DNA of 64,000 nt from Dryas octopetala (taxonomy: Eukaryota > Streptophyta > Magnoliopsida > Rosales > Rosaceae): NCBI GenBank assembly GCA_963921425.1, contig OY992836.1, positions 6,525,825 to 6,589,824 on the forward strand. The letters are read 5' to 3'. The notes beneath the pieces are model-generated. The model ran no database searches and was not told where the DNA came from. It worked only from the letters and a program-made list of their open reading frames with translations. This document shows, piece after piece, positions 39,001 through 48,300 of this stretch. The translations under genes and the position numbers were made by a program. How positions within the stretch are numbered: position 1 is the first letter of the stretch; every line of letters begins with the position of its first letter.

Positions 39001-39570
39001 CGGATATGGGCTTATTCTATCCCTAGCTACGCATCAAGGAATGGATCGAACCCCATCGATCCTCAGAATGATGCCCGCCTTTTGGATATGCTGACGCAGG
39101 GTATCTATCAGACCCGCATAAGGCGCGTTCTCAAACTGGTTATGTCTTTGCCATTGGGAATACAGCAATATCTTGGAGGTCTACGAAACAGACCCTTGTT
39201 GCTACCTCTTCGAATCATGCTGAGATTCTAGCCCTTTACGAAGCAGTTCGTGAATGTATATGGCTAAGAACAGTTTCCAAGCATGTTCGAACTATGTGTG
39301 GGCTGCATTCCACCACTGATGAACCAACGATCCTTCGCTTACATCCAGCAGATGAAGACGAATTTCATCAAAGGAGACAACACCAAGCATATTGTACCGA
39401 AGTTCTTCTTCGATCAACAGCAACAAGAGCATCAGATGATTAAAGTCAAGCAGATCCGATCTCAAGACAACCATGCAGACCTCTTCACCAAGTCACTGCC
39501 AAAGTCCACGTTCTTGATGCATGTTCGAGGTATTGGGTTGCGTAGATTGGCTGATTTACCTAGTATGTAG
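36015..39570 (+). pseudogene. Copia C pol (protease, integrase, RT, RNase H), multiply broken
   Basis: Domains occur in copia order. Protease has LADSATTHTIL near 36,018, with a TAA at 36,174. The pre-integrase zinc region has FFLWHDRLGYPGQSM near 36,435 and CQTCSLRK near 36,550. The integrase core has a TGA replacing a Trp codon at 36,719-36,721, then RFDNAGEFTSK and AFIKGLQMIARTLVMR. RT has WKEAIQVEL near 37,980, a frameshift near 38,040, FKWVFVRKRN, LMDVVTTYLYG, SLYGLKQSGRRWYNRLK, a stop near 38,450 and YVDDMNLIG near 38,537. RNase H pieces include ATSSNHAEILALYEAV near 39,200. At least five disruptions prevent production of a polyprotein. Confidence 0.88.
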
Positions 39571-39639
39571 TCTTCAGGGGGAGTCGACATCAGGGGGAGT
39601 ATCCCGAAGCATACTCGCTTGACCATCGTGTACTCTTTT

Positions 39640-40035
39640 GTCCTTCGTCCAGGGTTATTTTGTCCCACTGGGTTTTGTTACCTGGCAAGGTTTTAATGAG
39701 GCACATCTTGGCATGGTCACCCTACTCATACTACATCCTGAAGATGTGTTGATCTGATATATATGCATTTGCTCATCTTTTCCCTTCGACCACGGGTTTT
39801 TCCCATTGGGTTTACCGGGCAAGGTTTTGGTGTAGCAACTCTAATGCACCCCGCTCCCATTGACATACTATTTGCCTATGATCCAGAAGATATGACTTCA
39901 CCTACTTTCGAGGTTCTGATGTGACTACTCCACACTCAAGCGCGTTGCACTCTTTTTCCTTCGACCAAGGTTGTTTTTGTTCCCACAGGGTTTTTATTAC
40001 TTGGCAAGGTTTTAACGAGGCAACTTAGAAGCGCA
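39640..40035 (+). repeat. Three related repeats in the Copia C 3' region
   Basis: A unit built on GGGTTTT...GGCAAGGTTTTAAYGAGGCA occurs three times, near 39,650-39,710, 39,790-39,850 and 39,965-40,025, each followed by unrelated spacer. They lie between RNase H and the polypurine tract. Confidence 0.8.
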
Positions 40036-40077
40036 TAGCAGAGACAACACTAATGACATGGAATATCCAAGGGGGAG

Positions 40078-40265
40078 TGTTGTAAATATATTGTTATATG
40101 TGGCTATCCCTGTAATTAGTTATAGGGGCATACTAGTAAATATACAAAACCTAGTAAACCCTACTTCTATATAAGGATATTTATAACATGAATAAGATAG
40201 ACTGATCATATTCTCTCTGCCTCCTCTCTTCCACAAACCCTAGATTTTCACATACTTTTACAACA
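40078..40265 (+). repeat. 3' LTR of Copia C
   Basis: 188 bp, identical to 33,185-33,372 except for one G-to-A difference near base 45. It is preceded by the polypurine tract AAGGGGGAG and followed by the duplication GTTTT. Confidence 0.95.
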
Positions 40266-40270
40266 GTTTT

Positions 40271-41371
40271 ATAGATATAGTAAATTACTTATTTCTTCCT
40301 GCTATAAAGAATAACACAACCATTTAAACTTAGATATACTGAACACTATATTTTTCCATTAAACTTGTATAAACCTTTACTAGTAGTTTACTAGAGTTGA
40401 CACATAGCACGCACATAATATAGTGGTGATGCTCACCACCGAATTAAAGTGGTGAGCAAATTTGCTGTCCTTAATTTATTACTTGAGCTAGATTGAAAAT
40501 CTCAAACCATGATTGTACACCAACACTTCTACAAATTTGACCCCTTTATCTCACCTACAAGTAATGCACTCCTGCTCTCTATATATATTTTACCTCTCAA
40601 TGCACACCCTATATACTTCACTGATATTTATATGAATATTGCACACAAGCTATGCCATATTTATAGAAAATTTCCAAGTCGGAATAGGTTATGGAACGGC
40701 AATGCATTTTATTCCTTGCTATTTATAATTCAACACCTACAAACTAAAGACTCAAGTGTTCATACATGTTTTTTTAGGCACATCGTGATACATGCTTCAA
40801 ATGCATACTTAAGATCGAAAGCATGTCAATTTAAAGGTCCCATTTACATAACTTTTTCAAAGCTTTTTGGGTTCGATCTCTTTTCTAAGGCATATGAAAA
40901 TGAGTAGTGCTTCCGACCAACAAAAAACAAAAGAGTAGGGCTGTGTTTTCATTATCCTAACCACTTAAAAGAGCAATTCCCATTGCCAAATGTTTAGCTT
41001 TCTACAAGCTTTACAAGCTTTATTATAAATGATCACCAATCTCCACAAAGCTTTTTGGATTCTATTTCTAAAGGCATATGAAAATTAGTAGTGCTTTGTT
41101 TTCATTATCCTATCCACTTTAAAGCAATTCCCATTGCCAAATGTTTTAGCTTTCTACAAGCTTTTATTAAAAATGACCAATCCCGTTGCCAAACCTTTTG
41201 GTAAATTATACTTTTGAGCTCATATAAATGACCAAAAGCTAGTCTTGTGCAGTGTTGCCGTACAGATTCAACGTGTGCACAAACCATTGTGTTACTCGAT
41301 ATAAAGATATATAGATATGCGGCTTCCATCACAGATTCACATTTCTTTGCTTATACGTAGTTGATCTGGAG
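40271..41371. other. Upstream region of the receptor-like protein gene
   Basis: No gene is recognised. It contains an imperfect direct duplication of about 150-180 bp: 40,857-41,036 and 41,045-41,190 share AAAGCTTTTTGG, GGCATATGAAAAT, TTTTCATTATCCTA and CAATTCCCATTGCCAAATG. This duplication lies within 550 bp of the start codon and may include promoter elements. Confidence 0.65.
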
Positions 41372-44139
41372 ATGACTATGGGGTCATCTCAGTTGTGTTA
41401 CTACATGTCCATCCTTTTTCTCATCATCATCAACTCACAACTTTATCTCACTCACTCTTTTTCTTCTGCGCTTCCCAAGTGCCATGAGGATGACACTTCT
41501 GCCTTGTTACAATTCAAGGCAAGCCTTGTGATTGACCGGTGTGTTTCTGGTGATACATTTTCTCATCCTAAGCTTGTATCCTGGAAGCTTATTAATGGAG
41601 AAAATTACAGCAACAGTGATTGTTGCTCATGGGATGGAGTTGAGTGTGATGAGGACACCAGTCATGTTGTTGGTCTCCACCTCTCTAGCAGCTGTCTCCA
41701 TGGTTCTATCAACTCCAGCAGCAGCCTCTTCCGCCTTGCTCACCTTCAAACACTTGACCTTGCAAACAATCATTTCAAATACTCCCCAATTCCATCTGAA
41801 TTAGGCCATCTTTCGAGGCTAACAAATCTAAACCTCTCTCAATCCGCCTTTCGTGGGCAAAAATCCCATCAGCAATATCAAAGCTATCCAAGTTGTCATC
41901 CCTGGATTTGTCCCTCAATATTGATTCAGATTCTGGAGAAAGTTTGTTGGAGCTAAAAAACCCCAACTTAAGAAACCTCATTCAGAACTTAACAAGCCTA
42001 AAGCAACTCTCTCTCAGCTCTGTTTCCATATCTACTGTGCCGGAAATCATGGCAAATTTATCTTCCCTAACAACACTTCTTCTAGGAGATTGCGGATTGT
42101 ATGGCGAATTCCCAAGCCGAATTTTTCATCTACCGAATCTGCAGTATGTTAGGCTGCAGGACAATGAACATCTCAAGGGTTACTTCCCTGAATTTTATTC
42201 AAGCAGTCCTCTCAAGGTATTGAACCTCTCTGGCACAAGTTTCTCTGGTGAGTTACCAATTTCAATTGGAAACCTTGGTTCCTTGACTGAAATGATTTTA
42301 AGAAACTGCCAATTCTCAGGTCCCATTCCTCCTTCACTTGGTAACCTTACCCATCTCATTAAACTGGAGCTCTCTTACAACTCTTTTACAGGCCACATCC
42401 AACCTTCACTTGGTAACCTCACCCAATTAACTAGACTGACCCTTGGATACAATTCGTTACAGGGCCAAATTCCAAGCTCATTCTCTCAACTTAAGAATCT
42501 CGAGATCATAAGCGTGGTGAGAAACAACCTTAATGGGACAGTGCGGATCGACATGTTTTATACGTTTAAAAGGTTAAGTATACTTAAACTATCATTCAAT
42601 AGTTTGTCACTGCTCACTGAATCCAGTTCAAACGTCAGTACTAGTCTGGCACAGTTGCGCATCCTAGAATTAAGTTCCTGCAACTTAAGTGAATTCCCAG
42701 AATTCCTTAGAGGCCAACACAAATTGAGTTGGCTAGAACTTTCAGAAAACCATATTCAAGGTCAAATACCCAAATGGTTATACAATACTAGTACAGAATC
42801 CATGCAGGCTTTACTCCTTCAAAGAAATTCTCTAACTGGCTTTCAACAAACTCCAGCTGTTCTCCCATGGTTTAATTTAGAAGTTTTTGACATTGATAAT
42901 AACAAGTTCCAAGGGCCTATCCCAATTCCACCGCCATCCATCAGGGTTTACCAGGCATCAACAAACATGTTAACAGGGGAAATTACACCACATGTTTGCA
43001 AGATGAGTTTACTCAATATCCTCGATCTTTCGTCTAACAATCTCAGTGGCATGCTCCCCCTATGTTTAGGAAACTTGAGCAGTAATCTACAAGTCCTGAA
43101 ACTAAAAGGAAACAACTTCCATGGCACTGTTCCTATAACATGTACAGAGACAAGCAGATTAAGGATGATCGATTTAAGTCAAAACCAACTTCAAGGTGAG
43201 CTACCAAGATCATTGGCCAACTGTACAATGCTGGAGTTTCTTAACATTGGTAGCAATCAAATCAAAGATACTTTTCCGTCCTGGATGGCAGTTCTTCCCA
43301 ACTTGAAGGTTCTGGTTTTGCACTTTAATCAGTTTTACGGTGCAGTTGAAACAAATTACACATCCCCCAACTTGCGCATAATTGATCTCTCGCACAATTG
43401 TCTCTCTGGAAATTTGTCTTCAACATACTTGCAACAATTAAATGCCATGACAATTACTGACGATGATGCGGAGTTACAATATTTGCAGGTCAGGGTGCAA
43501 GGAGACGGTTGGTTTACACCGTTCCATTTTTCAATGAACATAACGAATAAAGGTACGAAGATGGCGTATGATAATGTTCAAAGTTTCTTCAAGATCATGG
43601 ATCTCTCAAGCAACAGGTTTGAAGGGGACATTCCAGAGTCCATTGGCAACCTAAAGGGCCTCAATTTGTTCAACCTTTCCAATAATGCTCTGAGGGGTCG
43701 AATCCCATCATCTTTCAGTAATCTGAAGAAACTTGAAACATTGGACCTTTCTCGAAACAACTTGTCAGGCGAGATCCCACCACAACTTGCAACGCTCACA
43801 TTCCTTGGATCCTTCAGTGTCTCACATAACAATCTCAGGGGACCTATACCAACAGGGACTCAATTTAGCACATTTTCGTATCGTTCGTTTGAGGGAAATC
43901 CAGGATTGTGCGGTATGCCATTGCCAAACAAATGTGGATTAGTGTTTGACACCGTTCCACCTCTACCTTCAACATCTGAAAAGAATGGCGTAGAGTCTTT
44001 GTTTGAGTTTGGTTGGAGAATTGTTTTGGTGGGCTATGGTTTTGGCTTTGTTCTTGGAGTTGTTGTTGGAAACGTCATGATTAGCAAGAGACATGATTGG
44101 TTTATGAAGACATTTGGAAGGATAATAAGAAGAACTTGA
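41372..44139 (+). pseudogene. LRR receptor-like protein (Cf/RLP type) with one frameshift
   Basis: A cell-surface receptor without a kinase, of the class that senses pathogen or developmental signals and signals through SOBIR1/BAK1-type kinases. The first frame (41,372 to about 41,863) has a signal peptide with LFLIIINSQLYL and an LRR N-terminal cap (ALLQFKASL, CCSWDGVECD). The second frame (about 41,864-44,139) has many 24-residue LRRs, an island-like break near WFTPFHFSMNI, the last LRRs, the cap GNPGLCGMPLP, an acidic spacer, a membrane segment with Gly spacing (VGYGFGFVLGVVVGNV) and a short basic tail. The frames part at an A5 run (41,859-41,863). One missing or two extra bases would explain it. 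Everything else is intact, so it is a recent null allele or a sequence error. The gene has no introns, as is usual for RLPs. Whole length would be about 920 aa. Confidence 0.87.
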
Positions 44140-45357
44140 CTGATTTGAGGGTGAGATGCATGCACTTGCAAGAAAGAGTTGTGTGAGGAGTTGGCCTATT
44201 CAGCATACTAGATTGTGTAAGATTACGTGTACTTGCAAGTGTGTAAGTGTGTGACTTAATTATTGTAATCATGCTTTAAGGGCATGCACTTGCAAGGAAT
44301 AAATGTGTGTAGTGTAATCATGCTTTGGGGACTTTCAAGGAATAAATGTTATCAAATATGGTCCAAATTTGTATAATATTAGGCATCGTTTATTACTCGG
44401 GATTGGAACACTGTATTACTTTGAATAAGACTATATTGTAGAGTACTGTTATTAACACTCCAAAAAAATCATTCTGCATTCCAATTTTACAAAAACATAA
44501 GAGAAAATTTGTACATGTTAGAGTGCAGGTATTGTATTTTACTTTATTATTTTAGCAAACAAAATCCACACATGAATTTTATACAAATTCTAAAACAATA
44601 TTAGTACTCCAACAACCAAGAAATAGAAAAAGGTAACATAAAGAGAAGCTTTACTCATCATTAAAATTGCAGAACGTTTGAGCAAATAAATTATGGTCAA
44701 ACCAATTCCCATATATCCTTGAAATGGGGGTAACACCGGGCAGTTTCAAGTTTCGATCACACATCTAGGCCCCTTTGGGGCTGCTTTTTGAAAGCACTTT
44801 TATTAAAAGCACTTTTGCTAAAAAGCACAAATATATTTTTATAAAAATTCTAAGTGGTTCAAAAGCACTTGAAAGTGCTAAACCCTTAATGAGGAAGCAG
44901 CTGATAAGTACTTATCAAAAAACCCCTTAAAAAGCGTTTTAATAACCTAAAAAAACTTTCATTTATTTTTGTCAAACGCTACCAAAGGCGCGATTTTGAC
45001 AATTCTAAAAATAGTGTCAAATGGGCCCTCAAATAACTGCTACACATAAAAGTGTAAAACTGTTAAAAGACTGCAAAAGCATCTAATGATCAAGTTGATC
45101 TGACCTGGAGAGGTACAGAACCTACCATCTTATTGATCCGATAGAAACATGAGAAAGTCTCAAAGTCTGCAAAAGGTTCTTCAAATAGCAACATGAAAAG
45201 CTTTCCTCGTCCCATTTTATCCCTTAACATCACCTTGCCTCGTAACAAAAATTACTTTTTTCCTGTGAAGGAGACTGTTTTATGCAAAGCATATATGAAG
45301 GAACTGGATCTAAAAATACAAAATCCTAAAATGAACAAACTAATTTCTCTCCTTTTG
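44140..45357. other. Intergenic region between RLP and uL15m
   Basis: 3' flank of the RLP gene, with repeated AAGGAATAAATGT near 44,297 and 44,337 that may act in polyadenylation. A MITE-like element is listed separately. No gene is seen. Confidence 0.6.
44768..45027. mobile_element. MITE-like element, possibly hAT-derived
   Basis: About 260 bp between GGCCCCTTTGG and the imperfect inverse CAAATGGGCC. The interior repeats AAAGCACTTTT motifs (GAAAGCACTTTTATT, AAAAGCACTTTTGC, AAAAGCACTTGAAAGTGC). No clear 8-bp target duplication was found, so the class is uncertain. Confidence 0.45.
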
Positions 45358-48300
45358 TCAAGTAGATGGACTGGCGGCCCCCTCCTCTTCTTCAGTCAGA
45401 AAGGGAATGGGTTTGCTTGGGGCTGGCAAGCGGCCAATGCTATCAACTTTGTCCCTCTGTTTTGGGGGAGGTCTAGCTGCCTTTGGCAATAACCTACCTT
45501 TCTTTTCAAACCACTCAGGTTTGAGCAGCGCTCGAAAGCCCAACTTGTTGTAATACACTCTTCTTACAGATCCACCTGCAGCTTCAACTGCTTCCTTTGC
45601 TCTTACAGTGACACGTGATACCTGTAAACCTCATTTGTAAGTCCATTTCTGAGTTGCATGCAGAAAAGAGGAAGTTAACGTGCTTCACATGCAATTGACA
45701 ACTATGAGATCAAGTGCACAAGTTATCACAAAATTGGATATCATAGCCTTGGAACCTGACAAACCAGCATATAAAGGACCTATGGTAATAAAACCCAAAG
45801 TCTGACTTGTATACATATTGTCCATATGTTTGTCTAAAATAATTAGCATATAAAGGCATTGGCCAACCCTAAAGATTAATGAATGAAGAGCTTAGCAGCA
45901 AACTAGTTTAACATATCTAGAATCAAAGTGAATTAGGTGTATAATTTTCATTCAAATATGTTGATATAAACAAATAACTTAGTTAAAACATTTCAAGACA
46001 TCATTAAAATTTCCACTAATTAATATGATCAATAAAGAGTAATATAAATATCAAGTTTGAACTGCTCTCATTTTTAAAACTTAATGGAAATTAAAGGGAA
46101 AATCAATAAACACTCAAAAGAATAAACATAGATTACAATGACATCATCATACCATTAACTTAGCAGTAATAGCATTAGCATCATATAAATTTAACTGACA
46201 CCATCATTCCTTAGTTCAAAAATCAGCACTGGATAGGCAAGTTACTCCCATGCTACCACGTTGATATCATTATAGAATCCAGCTCAGAAGAGCAAAAAGA
46301 ATTTTGCGGCGAGTGCAGCAATTTCAAATCCAGAAAAAGTGAACAGGCAAAGCAAAAAGATGCCCCAACCACATAATACATAGGTCAATGGCAAGTAGAA
46401 GCCCAGATGAACATATACCTCCAGATGAATCGGCCACTTTATCTGTTCAGCACCACGTCCCATTAATCTCACTCCATCTTTTATCTGCTTCCCTATTGCC
46501 CCTGTATCCTATTGTAATGGTTATCACCAGATTGAGCTAAAGTGGATGAACAAAATGGCTCAATAATCCAAGAAGGAATTTACTGTACCTTGAGAGTTTT
46601 CATATTAATCAGCTCAGAAGAATCAATCTTTCCTGCATTTATAAGTTTGGCAATTTTTCCTAGTCCTACTGGCTGCCACAAAGATATGCATACAATTATC
46701 AGAAATGAATGGAAATGAAGGTGGCACATTTAAAACACTACATAAATAATAAAGGCTTAAATAGATTAAAATTTAAAATTCAATAAAGAGGAAGAACGGG
46801 ATAAAAAAATAAAATTGATAGCCACAGCATCGTAAAGTATGAATTTCAAAAAGAAAAGGATATATGAACTAGAAATTCCAACAAATTTATTTGATTTAAT
46901 TGTGGGACAGGAGCTCTCTCTATATATAGCACTTGTTTGCTACCTATCATTAAACAGAAAGGGCATAATCTTTTTAAGGCAAAGTGTATACATGTTAGTG
47001 CAGAAAACAAAACTATTATTAAAAGGGTTGAGGAATCAGTATGCACCATACTTCCAAAGATTGACATGATACATCCCTGTGGTTGTGAAATAAGAAGGAT
47101 TTTAATATCGGAAGACATGAATGGATACTTAAGCTCAGGCATGGAGATGGCAACAATATTTGGGTATCATGCAACTCATAGACCCATGCCATTGCCCCAA
47201 TATTTGGCAGCAGATTAGAGCAAACTCCAAGGACCGAGATTGCATGAAGACCTTGTTTCCCTCAATTGATCTTTGGATTGTAAGCCAATGTTATGTTGGA
47301 AGTGGGAACCAAGTAATGTTGGATCCATCCACCAGGTGGGATCCTACAAGTTGTGATCTGCATAAAGTGGATTCAATTGCTTTCTTTCTTCCTCAAGCAT
47401 TATGAATTGTGGTATATAATTTAGGATGTCGGTTAATGGTAGTTTATAAAATTTCCAATTTCATTTGACACATGTTTGAAAAGACAAGGATATGGTTTTC
47501 GTTCTTATATGGACACAGTGTAATTGTTTCTTTTATCCGCTTTGATTATATTCTAGGAAATATTTGAACCAAAATCATAGCCCAACCCTATTCCACCATT
47601 CACCACCTGAGCCAAGGCTGGAGGGCCTCGTTCCATTTGAATTGTCATTATTAGTAATATGACCTATAATTCAGAGTAGAAAGCCTGAAATACTTAAGGA
47701 ATTGCAATCCCCACAAATAAAGAAATTATCTCCACTTTCTAGTACACCCTTAGTTCGTTACTTTTTAAGTGTGTAAGATAAGACATTTCTATAAACGCAT
47801 GCCCATTGGAAGATGGGAACTGATGAAACACTGATTAACATGCTGCAAATTCTTGATATAAACTCTCGGCCATGTACAAATTCCAAATACTTCCTCACTC
47901 CTTAGAGCTAGAAGCAGCTTCCAGAGAACAGGAACAGCTATAACTGACACTGAAAGACATTTCTTCTGTCAACCTACCAACTACAAAGACAGTTTATACA
48001 TAACACTAAGTAAAAGGCACTATTTCCGTTCCCTACCAAGAAATCAAAAAATAATGGCACATTGAAGGGGTTTAGGGCAAGACATTACAGCCATCCACAG
48101 CCACCATCTTTTAATTTTAATTTTAACTTATTTATTTTTTTGGCTAATCAATCACCTATTTATCCACCTATGCTAGGAAGACTTGGAGGTAAAGATTGGA
48201 GGGAACCAAATATGGTAGGGATAGACGTGCACACTAAAAGGGTGTTCCACTACACGAAGCTCCTGCAAAAGAAGTGTATGGGCAGGGCAAGATGTAAGCC

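Larger units (their letters stand above)
33185..40265 (+). mobile_element. Copia C: Ty1/copia retrotransposon with near-identical LTRs and broken pol
   Basis: This 7.08-kb plus-strand element is unrelated to Copia A and B. It is bounded by GTTTT duplications (33,180-33,184 and 40,266-40,270). The two 188-bp LTRs differ by a single base by eye, suggesting a recent insertion. Inside are a long leader with a GC-rich block and a tRNA-like sequence, an intact gag, a pol with several stops and frameshifts, a 3' region with three related repeats, and a polypurine tract AAGGGGGAG at 40,069-40,077. Confidence 0.95.
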
